A stretch of 64,000 nucleotides of DNA from Cetobacterium sp. 2A (GCF_014250685.1 NZ_JACFAJ010000005.1:62001-126000); one strand, 5' to 3'. Shown: positions 9,290-18,981, counted from the stretch's first letter. Made by a program: numbers and translations. Notes: a model not told the origin generated them from the sequence alone.

Positions 9290-10093
9290 CTAAAATATAT
9301 ATTTATTTATAATTGTTTCCATTCCACCATCAACATTAGATGAAGTTATAAAATCCACCATCTCTTTTATTTCAGGTTTCGCATTTGAAACTGCTACAGA
9401 TAATCCAGCAACTTTCAACATAGAAATATCATTATAAGAATCTCCAGCAACAATTACTTCATCGGCAGAAATATTTAAGTGCTTAATCAATTTAATAAGA
9501 GAGTTTCCTTTATCTATACCTAGCTTTGTAACTTCCAAGAAAAAGGGTTTAGATATAGCTATACTATATCTATCCCCAAACTTATTTTTTAATTTTTCTT
9601 CAACAAGTTTTAAATACTTTGGTTCTTCAAGCATAATACACTTCACAGCTTCTCTATTTACATATTCTTTAAAACTTGGAACTTTTTTATGAGGCATTCC
9701 AGTTAAATTTTTCTCTACATCTATGTATTCACTTTCTGTTTCAGAAATTATAGAATCATCTAAATAAGTTATTATGTGAACTTTATGCTCTTTACTAAAA
9801 TTATGTAATTCATGAATCTCATCTTTTGTTAAAGATTCCTTTAAAAATTCTTTTCCAGTACTACATTCAGTAATTATAGCTCCATTATAAGAAAGTATAA
9901 AACTTCCATATTTTGAAAGTTCTAATTCTTCAGCTAAATGCTTCATAGCAAAAGTTGGTCTTCCCGATGCAAGTACAAATTTTACTCCCATCTTTTGAGC
10001 TTTCATTATTGCTTCTTTATCTCTTAGAGAAATTTCACCCTTCTCATTTAACAAAGTATCATCAAGATCAGTAACTATCATTTTATATTTCAT
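9290..10093 (-). CDS. Cof-type HAD phosphatase
   Basis: This is a 267-aa haloacid-dehalogenase superfamily hydrolase of the Cof/YidA type with a C2B cap, likely a cytoplasmic sugar-phosphate or cofactor phosphatase. HAD motif I is VTDLDDTLL (nucleophile and acid-base Asp pair), motif II is LASGRP, motif III is the Lys region (LGIDKGNSL), and motif IV is VAGDSYNDISML. I chose the ATG at 10093 because GGGAG lies 8 bases upstream. The gene overlaps the last 11 bases of the Ca2+ ATPase, so the two are translationally coupled. Members of this family have broad substrate ranges, so no substrate is assigned. A second Cof gene lies at 18982. Confidence 0.88.
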   Translation of the reverse strand: MKYKMIVTDLDDTLLNEKGEISLRDKEAIMKAQKMGVKFVLASGRPTFAMKHLAEELELSKYGSFILSYNGAIITECSTGKEFLKESLTKDEIHELHNFSKEHKVHIITYLDDSIISETESEYIDVEKNLTGMPHKKVPSFKEYVNREAVKCIMLEEPKYLKLVEEKLKNKFGDRYSIAISKPFFLEVTKLGIDKGNSLIKLIKHLNISADEVIVAGDSYNDISMLKVAGLSVAVSNAKPEIKEMVDFITSSNVDGGMETIINKYIF

Positions 10094-12671
10094 TTTCATT
10101 TCTCCCAAATACTTTCTCTAATTCCATAAGTATCATTGCAGCAAAAGCTAATCCTAAACATATTCCAATCTCTTTGATTCCAAAATTCATAGGAATCTTA
10201 AATATAGGTCTTAATATAGGGATTAAAGTTACCGAGTAAATCATAAAACAAGCTGCCATAGCCATTACAACATACTTATTTGAAAATACTCCGATTTTAA
10301 GTGTAGTAAAATCTGTACTTCTTGCAGGAAGTGTTTGAAGTATTCTTGCAAATATTACAGTTGTAAATGCCATTGAAACTCCACCAATATACTGAGCGAT
10401 TATAACAGCTATTCCTATCATAGACCCTCTAAATATTATTCCTACTAAATTACTTCCAGCAAATAAAGGCTCTTTAGGATCTCTTGGAGCTTTTAACATT
10501 ATATTTGGCTCTGGTTTTTCAAGACCTAAAGCAATAGCAGGAAGTGAGTCATTTACTAAGTTTATAAATAGAAGTTGAAGAGCCGTAAATGGACTTTCCC
10601 AACCAATTAATAAAGCAAATATTATTGCAATAATAGCTCCTAAGTTTCCAGCAAAAAGATATCCAACAGCTTTTTTTATGTTAGAGTATACTGAACGCCC
10701 TACTTCAATTGCATGAACTATACTTGCAAAGTTATCATCTGTTAATATCATTGCTGATGCATCTTTAGCTACGTCTGTTCCTGTTCCCATTGCTATACCA
10801 ATATCCGCTTGTTTAAGTGCTGGAGCGTCATTTACTCCATCTCCTGTCATCGCAGTTATTTTTCCTTTTTGTTGCCAAGCTCTTACTATTCTAATCTTAT
10901 TTTCTGGAGAAACTCTTGCATACACTGTGATTTTTTCTAATTTTTCCATTAGTTCATCATCCGTAAATTCATCTATCTCTTGTCCAGTAAATGCTAAATC
11001 TCCAGATTCCATAATTCCAATGTTTCTTGCTATAGCCGCAGCCGTTGTTTTATGATCTCCTGTTATCATAATTGGCTTAATTCCAGCCTTTTTAGCTTCT
11101 ACAATAGCATCCTTAACCTCTTCTCTTGGAGGGTCAATCATCGCTACTAGTCCTACTAGTATATAATTTTTTTCATCATCTAAATCTATAGAATCTTTAT
11201 CCATATCTTTATAAGCAAAAGCTAAAACTCTCAAAGCTTCTTTTGAAAAATTTTCATTAACATTTCTATAGTTATTAATTAATTCTGGTGTTGCAGGTAC
11301 TATCTCGTCCCCAACTAAAATTTTAGAACATCTTGAGAAGATAACATCTGGCGCACCTTTAGAAAACATTACATTCTTTCCGTCTATATCATTTAAAGTT
11401 GACATAAGTTTTCTATCAGAATCAAATGGAAGTTCCCAAACTCTTTTACAATTTTTTCTAATTTCATTAAAATTATACTTACACTTATTTGAATAATTTA
11501 TTAATGCAACTTCTGTTGGATCTCCAATTTCTTTTCCATCAGGTGTTATAGAAGAATCATTTGATAGTACTGAAGATAATATAAAGTATTTCTCCTGTAA
11601 TGAAAGTTTATCTAAATCAGTGCTAAATCCATTTCCTTTAAAACTTCCTAAAGAGTAATCTACCACTGTCATTTTATTTTGTGTTAAAGTACCAGTTTTA
11701 TCAGTACAAATTATTCCTGTTGAACCAAGAGTTTCTACTGCTGGAAGCTTTCTTATAATAGCATTCTTTTTAGCCATTATGTTTGTTCCAACCGCTAGAA
11801 CTATTGTAACTATTGATGATAGTGCCTCCGGTATTGCTGCTACTGCCACTGCTACAGCGAACATAAATGCTGATACCGTAAATTTTCCCTCTCTTAAAAC
11901 TAAAATTAAAAGAATAAGCCCTGATAAAATTGCAATTCCTACTCCTAACCACTTACTAAAAATATCTAATTTTTTTTGAAGTGGTGTCTGCTCAGATACT
12001 GTATTCTCAAGAAGTCCGGCAATCTTCCCTATCTCAGTATTCATTCCAGTTCCAGTTATAACAGCTGTTCCTCTACCGTAAACCACTAAAGCTCCACTGA
12101 ATATCATATTTTTTTGGTCACCTAAAGCCACATTGGTATCTAGTGTCATAGATTCTTTTGTAACAGCTTCCGATTCTCCAGTTAACATTCCCTCCATAAC
12201 TTTTAAACTTTGAGATTCTATAATTCTTCCATCTGCTGGGATATAGTCTCCAGCTTCTAAAGATATAATATCACCAGGAACTAATTCTTTTGCTGGAATA
12301 GATATCTTTTGTTTATCTCTTATTACTTTTGCATTAGGAGCTGATAGTCCTTTTAAGGCCTCAAGTGATCCTTCTGCTTTTTTAGTTTGAACTACTCCTA
12401 GAATTCCATTTAAAATTAAAACAATTAAAATAATAATAGAGTCTACAACTTCTCCTAAAAATAGTTGTAATGCTGCTGCAATTAATAAAATTATAACCAA
12501 AGGGTCTTTGAATGTTTCTAAAAAGAGTTTCCAAACTGGTGTTTTTTGTTTCTCTTTTAATTCATTGAAACCAAACTCCTTTAATCTAATGGCCGCATCA
12601 CTTTTTGAAAGACCATTAAAAGACGTACGTAACTCTTCTAATATTGTTTCAACCTCTTTTTTATAATACAT
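10083..12671 (-). CDS. P-type Ca2+-transporting ATPase (PacL/YloB-like)
   Basis: This is an 862-aa P2-type ATPase that probably exports Ca2+ from the cytoplasm. It has the N-terminal cation ATPase domain, the actuator TGES motif (LTGESEAVT), the phosphorylation motif CTDKTGTLT with the acceptor Asp, and the hinge GDGVNDAPALK. Six C-terminal helices include NLVNDSLPAIALG. The ion-binding helix M4 reads AIPEALSS where many SERCA-type pumps have IPEGL, so one glycine is replaced by alanine. I chose the ATG at 12671 because GAGGAG lies 7 bases upstream; a GTG at 12686 is part of that box. An extended -10 (TGTTATAAT, ending at 12721) is the likely promoter. It is cotranscribed with the HAD gene. 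Confidence 0.93.
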   Translation of the reverse strand: MYYKKEVETILEELRTSFNGLSKSDAAIRLKEFGFNELKEKQKTPVWKLFLETFKDPLVIILLIAAALQLFLGEVVDSIIILIVLILNGILGVVQTKKAEGSLEALKGLSAPNAKVIRDKQKISIPAKELVPGDIISLEAGDYIPADGRIIESQSLKVMEGMLTGESEAVTKESMTLDTNVALGDQKNMIFSGALVVYGRGTAVITGTGMNTEIGKIAGLLENTVSEQTPLQKKLDIFSKWLGVGIAILSGLILLILVLREGKFTVSAFMFAVAVAVAAIPEALSSIVTIVLAVGTNIMAKKNAIIRKLPAVETLGSTGIICTDKTGTLTQNKMTVVDYSLGSFKGNGFSTDLDKLSLQEKYFILSSVLSNDSSITPDGKEIGDPTEVALINYSNKCKYNFNEIRKNCKRVWELPFDSDRKLMSTLNDIDGKNVMFSKGAPDVIFSRCSKILVGDEIVPATPELINNYRNVNENFSKEALRVLAFAYKDMDKDSIDLDDEKNYILVGLVAMIDPPREEVKDAIVEAKKAGIKPIMITGDHKTTAAAIARNIGIMESGDLAFTGQEIDEFTDDELMEKLEKITVYARVSPENKIRIVRAWQQKGKITAMTGDGVNDAPALKQADIGIAMGTGTDVAKDASAMILTDDNFASIVHAIEVGRSVYSNIKKAVGYLFAGNLGAIIAIIFALLIGWESPFTALQLLFINLVNDSLPAIALGLEKPEPNIMLKAPRDPKEPLFAGSNLVGIIFRGSMIGIAVIIAQYIGGVSMAFTTVIFARILQTLPARSTDFTTLKIGVFSNKYVVMAMAACFMIYSVTLIPILRPIFKIPMNFGIKEIGICLGLAFAAMILMELEKVFGRNENEI

Positions 12672-12807
12672 TTTCTCACTCCTCACTCATTCATGTTTTA
12701 TATGTTAAATATTCTACCAGATTATAACACAACCTCCTTTAAATGTTTGATTTTTTTTATATCACATGATAACATTAAAATATAATAATTTCTCGGAGGG
12801 AGTTTTA

Positions 12808-13458
12808 ATGAAAAAGAAAAATTTTATAATGTCGTTCAGTGGTGGTAAAGATAGTACTTTAGCACTACATAGAATGATAAAAGCTGGACATAATCCAATG
12901 GCTTTAATTATTACAATTGATAAAGATAGAGAGAATTCTTGGTTTCACAGTATTTCAAAAAATCATATAAAAGAGGTAGCTAAATCTTTAGATATACCCC
13001 TTATGTTAATAGAGTGTGAAGGTAGCAATTACGAAAACTCTTTCGTTGAAGCTCTTGAAGTTTTTAAAAATAATGGTGCAGATTGTTGTGTGTTTGGGGA
13101 CATAGATATAGATGCTCATAGAAAATGGTGCCAAGATAGATGTGATTCTGCTAAGTTAGATGCAGTCTTTCCACTTTGGCAAGAAGGTAGAGAGGATTTA
13201 GTACACGAATTTATTGATACTGGATTCAAAGCAGTAATTAAAGTAGTTAATTTAAACCATCTTTCTCAAGAGTTTTTAGGAAAAACATTAGATAGAGATA
13301 TTGTAAAAGATATAAAAGCTACAGGCTCAGATCCTTGTGGTGAAAATGGAGAATATCATACTTTTGTATATGATGGGCCGCTATTCAATGTCCCAATTCA
13401 ATTTGAAGTCATTGAAACAGCCCAACATAATGATTATGGATTTTTAAATATTAAATAA
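12808..13458 (+). CDS. Dph6-related PP-loop ATP pyrophosphatase
   Basis: This is a 216-aa protein of the ATP_bind_4 (Dph6/diphthine-ammonia ligase-like) family. The PP-loop SFSGGKDSTLAL near the N-terminus binds ATP for adenylation. Other family features are CCVFGDIDIDAHRKW, FPLWQEGREDLVHEF and SDPCGENGEYHTFVYDGPLF. Bacteria lack diphthamide, so the usual database name is misleading, and the true substrate is unknown. I chose the ATG at 12808 because CGGAGGGAG lies just upstream. A TATAAT at 12781 is a candidate -10. The gene is divergent from the Ca2+ pump, and its stop codon abuts that of the convergent punA with no visible terminator between them. Confidence 0.85.
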   Translation: MKKKNFIMSFSGGKDSTLALHRMIKAGHNPMALIITIDKDRENSWFHSISKNHIKEVAKSLDIPLMLIECEGSNYENSFVEALEVFKNNGADCCVFGDIDIDAHRKWCQDRCDSAKLDAVFPLWQEGREDLVHEFIDTGFKAVIKVVNLNHLSQEFLGKTLDRDIVKDIKATGSDPCGENGEYHTFVYDGPLFNVPIQFEVIETAQHNDYGFLNIK

Positions 13459-14271
13459 TTACATTACAGAGATTGTTTCTGCAATCCATTTGCAGAAGCT
13501 TTCTCCTGTCTTTTTAGCTATGTCTACTACATCTTCATGAGCATGAGGTTTTGTAGCAATTCCAGTAGCCATATTTGTTATACAAGAGATTCCTAAAACT
13601 TTTATTCCTAAATAGTTTGCCACAATTGTTTCGGGTACTGTTGACATACCAACTGCTGAGGCATCCATTATGCTAAGCATTTTTATCTCTGCTGCTGTTT
13701 CATATGTAGGTCCAGTCATTCCAGCGTAAACTCCTTCTCTATATTCAATTCCAAGTCTTTCAGCAACTGCTTTAGCCTTATTCATTAAATCCTTGTTGTA
13801 TGGTTCTGTCATATCTGGGAATCTTGGTCCAAATCTTTCATCATTTTTCCCAATTAAAGGATTAGTTCCAAAAAGATTTATATGATCATTTATTAGCATT
13901 AATGTTCCTGGATTAAATGTCTTATTTATTCCACCAGCTGCATTACTTACAACTATTTTTTCTATCCCAAACTGTTTAAATACATAAAGAGGATATGTAA
14001 CCTGCTTCATATTGTAACCTTCGTAGAAATGGAATCTTCCTTTCATCACTAAAACTTCTACGCCATTAATTTGTCCAAAAACCAATTCACCGGCATGTCC
14101 AGCTACTGTTGAAACTGGAAAGTTTGGTATTTCTTCGTAAGGAATTACTTTTTTATTTTCAACAAAATTTACCAAGTCTCCAAGACCCGATCCTAAAATA
14201 ATTGCGATTTTAGGTCTATTTTCAACTTTTTTTTGTAAATAATTATTTGTTTCTAAAACTTTCTCAAACAT
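13459..14271 (-). CDS. punA: purine nucleoside phosphorylase (trimeric class)
   Basis: This is a 270-aa enzyme that phosphorolyses inosine, guanosine and their deoxy forms. Visible signatures are GSGLGDLV (phosphate-binding loop), a VAGHAGELVFG segment, VVSNAAGGINK, GMTGPTYETAAE and the base-recognising Asn region CITNMATGI. The length and motifs favour the PNP class I (inosine-guanosine) enzyme over methylthioadenosine phosphorylase. I chose the ATG at 14271 because AGGAGTG lies upstream; the longer reading from 14361 would overlap the upstream gene. It lies 64 bp after the deacetylase gene on the same strand. Together with pdp and deoC it gives the cell a nucleoside-salvage set. Confidence 0.93.
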   Translation of the reverse strand: MFEKVLETNNYLQKKVENRPKIAIILGSGLGDLVNFVENKKVIPYEEIPNFPVSTVAGHAGELVFGQINGVEVLVMKGRFHFYEGYNMKQVTYPLYVFKQFGIEKIVVSNAAGGINKTFNPGTLMLINDHINLFGTNPLIGKNDERFGPRFPDMTEPYNKDLMNKAKAVAERLGIEYREGVYAGMTGPTYETAAEIKMLSIMDASAVGMSTVPETIVANYLGIKVLGISCITNMATGIATKPHAHEDVVDIAKKTGESFCKWIAETISVM

Positions 14272-14335
14272 AATATCACTCCTAAAATTCTGATTAGTAA
14301 TAAGAATAATATCATCTTTAGCCAAATTTTTCCAT

Positions 14336-15022
14336 TTAATTTTTATATGGTTCCACTCCAAGAAGCTTATCCAAAGTTATTATTGAAAATCCTTGATTCT
14401 TTAAAATTGGTATTACAACCTCTAATGCGTCTGGTGTTTTCGATAGATGTCTCATCGTATGCATTAAAACTATTCTGTTTGATGAAGCTCCCGAAGTTAT
14501 TGTTTTTACCATATCATCGCTACTTATAGTCTTTCTCCAATCGTTTGTGTCAACATTCCAATTTATAACTTTTATACTTTGACTACTACAATAATCAACC
14601 ATAGTTTTACTCACTGCTCCATATGGAGGTCTAAACAGGGCTGGTTCTTTTCCTATAACTTTTTTTATAACCTCTTGAGTTTTAGTTATCTCTCTACTTA
14701 CTGCATCTTCACCTTTATTATAGAATAATCCATGAGTATAAGAGTGGTTTCCAATGACATGTCCTTCGTCATATATTCTTTGAACTAAAGCTGACGTTGT
14801 TTGATTTATATTTTGACCAAGCAAAAAGAATGTTGCTTTCACATCATTTTTTTTCAAGATGTCTAAAACTTTAACTGTATTTGTTGAATCCGGTCCGTCA
14901 TCAAAAGTTAATGCAATTGCTTTTTCTGATGAAACTCCAGAATAAATAATTTTCTTTTTATAATTATCTTCACCAAAAATTAATATAGAAAAAAAACAAA
15001 ATAAAATGAGCATTTTTTTCAT
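14336..15022 (-). CDS. secreted polysaccharide deacetylase (NodB domain)
   Basis: This is a 228-aa protein with an N-terminal signal peptide (MKKMLILFCFFSILIFGED) followed by one NodB homology domain. The catalytic motifs are all present: TFDDGPD (motif 1, base and metal Asp), HSYTH (motif 2, two metal His), RPPYG (motif 3), a DTNDW segment (motif 4) and VLMHT (motif 5). Such enzymes remove N- or O-acetyl groups from peptidoglycan or other glycans in the envelope. The sequence suggests periplasmic location. GGTGGTGAT precedes the ATG. It is upstream of punA on the same strand, with no functional link evident. Confidence 0.9.
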   Translation of the reverse strand: MKKMLILFCFFSILIFGEDNYKKKIIYSGVSSEKAIALTFDDGPDSTNTVKVLDILKKNDVKATFFLLGQNINQTTSALVQRIYDEGHVIGNHSYTHGLFYNKGEDAVSREITKTQEVIKKVIGKEPALFRPPYGAVSKTMVDYCSSQSIKVINWNVDTNDWRKTISSDDMVKTITSGASSNRIVLMHTMRHLSKTPDALEVVIPILKNQGFSIITLDKLLGVEPYKN

Positions 15023-15166
15023 AATATATCACCACCCTGAACTTAATATTCTGAAGTTTTTAATAATTCCTCTTTAGATTTTTCTTCAAAAAGACATATT
15101 GTTATTTTTAAATAATATGGTAATATTATGGCATAAATCTGAAAAAATTAAAGTTGAGGTTAAATT

Positions 15167-16090
15167 ATGATAAATTATAGATTGTTGGATTTAAAAGAAT
15201 GTAAACTTATATCAGATATTGATAGAAGAGAGTCAATTTTTAGTACTTGGTCTATTGAGGATGGAAAGTGGATTTTAAAATATGAACACTTTGAAATTTT
15301 TGATTGGGAAGGTAGCGAACAAAGATATGTTAGTATTTTAGAAAATATTTTGTCCACTCATGGCAAAATATTTGGAGCATTTGATTCTGGTCGGTTAATT
15401 GGATTTGCTGCTCTAGAAAAAGATTCAAAACTTCAAGCTATTTTTATAGATGTAAATTATAGAAATAAAGGTATAGGAACAAAATTACTGTCATTTTGTA
15501 AAATACAAGCAAGATGTTGGGGTGCAAAAAAAATCTATCTTTCTTCAGATAATTCCGAAGCCTGCATAAAATTTTTTCTGTCTCAAGGGGCTAGGCTTGT
15601 AGAACAACATAACAAAAAAATTAATTTAAAAATAAACCTTTTCAATTTTTATCCGGAAGTTAATCTGTCTCCTATTGATTCTTATAATTGGAAACCACTT
15701 TCTAACTTAACCGTAAAACCTGAACAGAAAAAATTATACCCAATCTCAAATTTATCGTGGTTGACTATCAATAGTACAAATGACACCACTCCAACTATTT
15801 TTTCTGTTGAAATAGATGGATACCCAGTTGGAATAATTGGCTATATAAATGAAGAAGATGATAATTCTAATTGGATTAACCCTTTTATGATTGATAAGTC
15901 ATTTCAGAATAAAAAACTTGGTGGAAAAGCTCTAAAAGCTATTATAGAAATAATTAAAAACTCCGATTCTCTATCTTCCATCAAAGTAAATTACAATAAA
16001 AATAATATTATTGCAGAGTCTTTATATCGTAAACATAATTTTTATCCAATACTAGAGGGAAGTACTCACAAATACTGCGAGTTATTATAA
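15167..16090 (+). CDS. tandem GNAT-domain acetyltransferase
   Basis: This is a 307-aa protein with two GNAT-like halves. The N-terminal half (about residues 60-145) carries the acetyl-CoA loop YRNKGIGTKLL and the later SQGARLVEQ strand. The C-terminal half (about 195-305) has a weaker loop (FQNKKLGGKALK) and an ESLYRKHNFYP ending typical of GNAT folds. GNAT proteins acetylate amines on proteins, amino acids or drugs, and no substrate can be inferred here. The middle (about 150-190) is hydrophilic linker. GAGGT precedes the ATG. It is monocistronic and ends in a terminator shared with convergent minE. Confidence 0.75.
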   Translation: MINYRLLDLKECKLISDIDRRESIFSTWSIEDGKWILKYEHFEIFDWEGSEQRYVSILENILSTHGKIFGAFDSGRLIGFAALEKDSKLQAIFIDVNYRNKGIGTKLLSFCKIQARCWGAKKIYLSSDNSEACIKFFLSQGARLVEQHNKKINLKINLFNFYPEVNLSPIDSYNWKPLSNLTVKPEQKKLYPISNLSWLTINSTNDTTPTIFSVEIDGYPVGIIGYINEEDDNSNWINPFMIDKSFQNKKLGGKALKAIIEIIKNSDSLSSIKVNYNKNNIIAESLYRKHNFYPILEGSTHKYCELL

Positions 16091-16124
16091 AAAATGGACC
16101 CCAAATTTTAGGGATCCATTTTTT
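16091..16124. terminator. intrinsic terminator between GNAT gene and minE
   Basis: The inverted repeat 16091-16102 with 16111-16124 (AAAATGGA-CCC against GGG-A-TCCATTTT, one bulge) closes an 8-base AT loop and is flanked by A- and T-runs. It can serve both convergent genes. Confidence 0.75.
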
Positions 16125-16130
16125 ATGCTC

Positions 16131-16388
16131 TTATTTTTTTGAAACTCTTATTGGAATATTAGCAACCAAAGTTGTTCTTCTTTCATTTTCTTGATTTTGA
16201 GAAATCTCTATATTAAGAGCCTCACGATCAATTTCAACATATTTTGAAATAACAGCAATTATTTCATCTCTCATATCCTCAATTATTCTTGGAGATAACA
16301 TACATCTATCATGAATCAAAACCAATTTTAATCTGTCCTTAGCAATATTTCCAGATTTTTCTTTTCCAAAAAAACTAAATAATCCCAC
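16131..16388 (-). CDS. minE: cell division topological specificity factor MinE
   Basis: This is an 85-aa MinE. The N-terminal amphipathic membrane-targeting segment is MGLFSFFGK, the MinD-interacting anti-MinCD helix is KDRLKLVLIHDR, and the C-terminal topological-specificity domain ends ANIPIRVSKK. MinE stimulates the MinD ATPase and drives pole-to-pole oscillation that restricts the MinC inhibitor, so division occurs at midcell. It is the last gene of minC-minD-minE, 15 bp after minD. Its presence marks core-genome content on this replicon. Confidence 0.96.
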   Translation of the reverse strand: MGLFSFFGKEKSGNIAKDRLKLVLIHDRCMLSPRIIEDMRDEIIAVISKYVEIDREALNIEISQNQENERRTTLVANIPIRVSKK

Positions 16389-16403
16389 TTAAATTCACCT
16401 ACC

Positions 16404-17195
16404 TTATCTCTTAAAAATATCTTTTATTCTGTCTAAAAATCCTGTTTTTATTTCTAAATTTAGAAACTCCACGTTACTTCCCAATGATCTCTCAGCTATA
16501 TTTCTATAAGCTTTAGCTGCCAAAGACTCACCTTTATATGTAAGTGGTTCTCCTTTATTTGTAGAGATAACTATATTTTCATCATCTGGAATTATCCCAA
16601 TTACATCTATTGCTAAAATATCAACTATATCATCAACACTTAGCATATTTCCTTCTTTAACCATGCTCATTCTAATACGATTAACTATTAGTTTTGGATT
16701 TCTTATTTCATTAGCTTCCAATAGTCCAACAATTCTATCGGCATCTCTAACAGCTGAAATTTCAGGTGTCGTAACAACATAAGCTTCGTCGGCTGCAATT
16801 ATTGCATTTCTAAATCCTTGTTCGATTCCAGCTGGACAATCTATAATTATATAGTCAAAATCTGGTCTTAAGCTATCGATTAACTCTTTTACCTGCTCAG
16901 GTGTTACATCATTTTTATCTTTTGTTTGAGCTGCTGGTAAAAGATAAAGATTGTCACTTCTCTTGTCTTTTATAAGAGCTTGTTTTGCTCTACAATGACC
17001 ATCAATGACATCAACCAAATCATAAACTATTCTATTTTCAAGCCCCATAACAACATCTAAGTTTCTAAGACCAATATCCGTATCTATTAACAATACTTTT
17101 TGCCCCTGTAAAGCAAGTGCTGCACCAAGATTAGCCGTAGTAGTAGTTTTCCCTACTCCACCCTTTCCAGACGTTATAACTAATACTTTTCCCAT
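16404..17195 (-). CDS. minD: septum site-determining ATPase MinD
   Basis: This is a 263-aa MinD. The deviant Walker A GKGGVGKTTT lies at residues 10-19, with switch I GLRNLDVVMGLENR, Walker B YIIIDCPAGIE, and a C-terminal amphipathic membrane-targeting helix (GFLDRIKDIFKR). MinD binds the membrane as an ATP dimer and recruits MinC. It lies between minC (21 bp upstream) and minE (15 bp downstream). It makes a useful in-window comparison for the plasmid-type ParA at 35533, whose Walker A differs at two positions. Confidence 0.97.
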   Translation of the reverse strand: MGKVLVITSGKGGVGKTTTTANLGAALALQGQKVLLIDTDIGLRNLDVVMGLENRIVYDLVDVIDGHCRAKQALIKDKRSDNLYLLPAAQTKDKNDVTPEQVKELIDSLRPDFDYIIIDCPAGIEQGFRNAIIAADEAYVVTTPEISAVRDADRIVGLLEANEIRNPKLIVNRIRMSMVKEGNMLSVDDIVDILAIDVIGIIPDDENIVISTNKGEPLTYKGESLAAKAYRNIAERSLGSNVEFLNLEIKTGFLDRIKDIFKR

Positions 17196-17216
17196 TGTAC
17201 TTCACTCCCTAATTTT

Positions 17217-17891
17217 CTATATTTTCATCATGCTTTCAAGAGTTTTTTTATTGAAGCTCTCTATAAAAATTCTCCCATCTTTTGCATAGGCTATTTCAAA
17301 CTCTGTACTTTTTTTAATTCTATTCGTATCCAGTATTTCTTGGTTTGGATTTTTTGCGATGAATTGTCCTATACGCACTTGTATTGGATTCATTGAAAGA
17401 GCACCAATAAAAGCTTCACTCTCCCTATCAGTACCAGCAAATACTGTTCCATTTAAATGTCCTAGCACTATAACATTTCCTTTAGCTCTTATGTAAGCAC
17501 CTGGATTTACATCTCCCATAACAACTATATTTCCATCGAACTGTAAATTATTTCCAGAACGCAACGTTCCTTTATAAAATTTTGTAATACCTTCTTCAGT
17601 TAAAGCTCCTAAAAATGGTGCCATCTCCTGATTTTCAGATTCCTTTTTTGAAAATACATAAGAAATTTTGATTTGAGTATGTCTTTGTATTGAATTTAAT
17701 AATACATCCTCTTCCTCTTCCGAAATCTCTCTATTTGAAAATTCAATAGCTGTGTGTGAATCTCCAATATAAGTCTCAGCTTCTTTTGCTTTTTTTATTA
17801 ATTCCTCTTTCAGAATGAAAAAGTCTACATCTGGATCAAGATAAACTGATAATCTATCTCTTTTTCCTTTTAAAATAACATAATTACTCAT
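17217..17891 (-). CDS. minC: septum site-determining protein MinC
   Basis: This is a 224-aa FtsZ assembly inhibitor. The N-terminal domain (about 1-105) binds FtsZ. The C-terminal beta-helix (about 115-220) has the glycine-rich repeats GDVNPGAYIRAKGNVIVLG and GTVFAG, and the MinD-contacting RIGQFIA motif. It is the first gene of the min operon and has a recognisable promoter upstream. Confidence 0.95.
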   Translation of the reverse strand: MSNYVILKGKRDRLSVYLDPDVDFFILKEELIKKAKEAETYIGDSHTAIEFSNREISEEEEDVLLNSIQRHTQIKISYVFSKKESENQEMAPFLGALTEEGITKFYKGTLRSGNNLQFDGNIVVMGDVNPGAYIRAKGNVIVLGHLNGTVFAGTDRESEAFIGALSMNPIQVRIGQFIAKNPNQEILDTNRIKKSTEFEIAYAKDGRIFIESFNKKTLESMMKI

Positions 17892-17921
17892 TACTTTCCC
17901 CTTTATCCCATTCTTAGTCTA

Positions 17922-17951
17922 AGTATACCATAACTAGTCCTTTTCTATCAA
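17922..17951 (-). promoter_or_regulatory. promoter of the minCDE operon
   Basis: On the minus strand, -35 TTGATA (17951-17946) and -10 TATACT (17927-17922) are separated by 18 bp, about 30 bp before the minC ATG. Confidence 0.6.
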
Positions 17952-17963
17952 CATTAGGGATTT

Positions 17964-18917
17964 TTAATTTAGTATTTCTTTTATAACTCTAAAGAAATTT
18001 TTAAAAGCTATTTTCTCTATATCTTCTTTAGAGTACCCTCTACTCCCTAAAACATTTAGAATATTTTTAGCTTCCTCTGGTTTTTCTAATCCTTTTGGGC
18101 CATATAATTTCCCATCTGGATCAAAATATTCCCCAAAATCAAAACCTAGTCCTACATAATCAATTCCCATAATTTTCACCATATAATCTATATGATCTAC
18201 CAATCTTTCAAGCGTCTGATTCTCTTCTGAAACATCTATAAAATTTTTATAGCTATTTATACCAACTACTCCTCTTCTTTTCGCGATAGCTCTCAGTTGC
18301 TCATCACTCAAATTTCTTGCAACGTTGCAAAGTGTTTGAGCATTAGAATGTGAGGCTATAATTGGAGTTTTAGTTGATTCTAAAATATCCCAAAAACTTT
18401 TTTCGTTTGCATGGGAAACATCTATAATCATTCCAAGATCTTCCATTTTCTTTAAAAGTTTTCTTCCTTTTTCAGTTATCCCCCTTTCTGAATTTCCTTT
18501 TACACCAGTCCCTAATTCATTTTCTTCATTCCAAGTTAAATTTCCATGTCTTATCCCTAACTCATAAAGTTTTTCTATATCTTGAATATTTTTTTCTATT
18601 CCGGCAAGACCTTCTATCCCTAAGATTGTAAATATTTTGTTCTCTGAAATCGCAAGTTCAATATCTTGGAATTTTCTAACTACTTTTAATATATCTTTTG
18701 TTTTTTCGATTTCCAGCTCCATATTTTTTAAAATAATATCCATTCTTTCTTTAGCAAAATTAGGATAGGGTTTATCATTCCAAATCACAAATATTCCACC
18801 CCATATTTTCCCTTTTATTAAAGAATTATAATGATATTTCCTAAAACCACCCTCTTTACCACTTTCCAACTTCTTAGTTATGTCGGTCCATATATCTGCA
18901 TGTGCATCAAAAATCAT
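17964..18917 (-). CDS. membrane dipeptidase (peptidase M19 family)
   Basis: This is a 317-aa M19 renal-dipeptidase-like zinc enzyme that hydrolyses dipeptides, often including D-residue-containing ones. The first metal motif HAD is in FDAHADIW at the N-terminus. Further ligands sit in IEGLAGIE (bridging Glu), IDVSHANEKSF and IASHSNAQTLC, and DYVGLGFDFGE lies near the C-terminus. There is no signal peptide, so it is cytoplasmic here. GAGGAG precedes the ATG. It follows the Cof phosphatase gene by 64 bp on the same strand, probably as a two-gene unit. Confidence 0.9.
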   Translation of the reverse strand: MIFDAHADIWTDITKKLESGKEGGFRKYHYNSLIKGKIWGGIFVIWNDKPYPNFAKERMDIILKNMELEIEKTKDILKVVRKFQDIELAISENKIFTILGIEGLAGIEKNIQDIEKLYELGIRHGNLTWNEENELGTGVKGNSERGITEKGRKLLKKMEDLGMIIDVSHANEKSFWDILESTKTPIIASHSNAQTLCNVARNLSDEQLRAIAKRRGVVGINSYKNFIDVSEENQTLERLVDHIDYMVKIMGIDYVGLGFDFGEYFDPDGKLYGPKGLEKPEEAKNILNVLGSRGYSKEDIEKIAFKNFFRVIKEILN

Positions 18918-18981
18918 GATTTCTCCTCAATTAAAAATTTATCCTATACCTGCAACTTCAACTTTTATCTTTATTTCCTTT

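Noticed and set aside
12808-13458. Diphthamide biosynthesis role for the Dph6-like protein
   Set aside because: Diphthamide occurs in archaea and eukaryotes. The PP-loop family is real, but the pathway name does not apply to bacteria.
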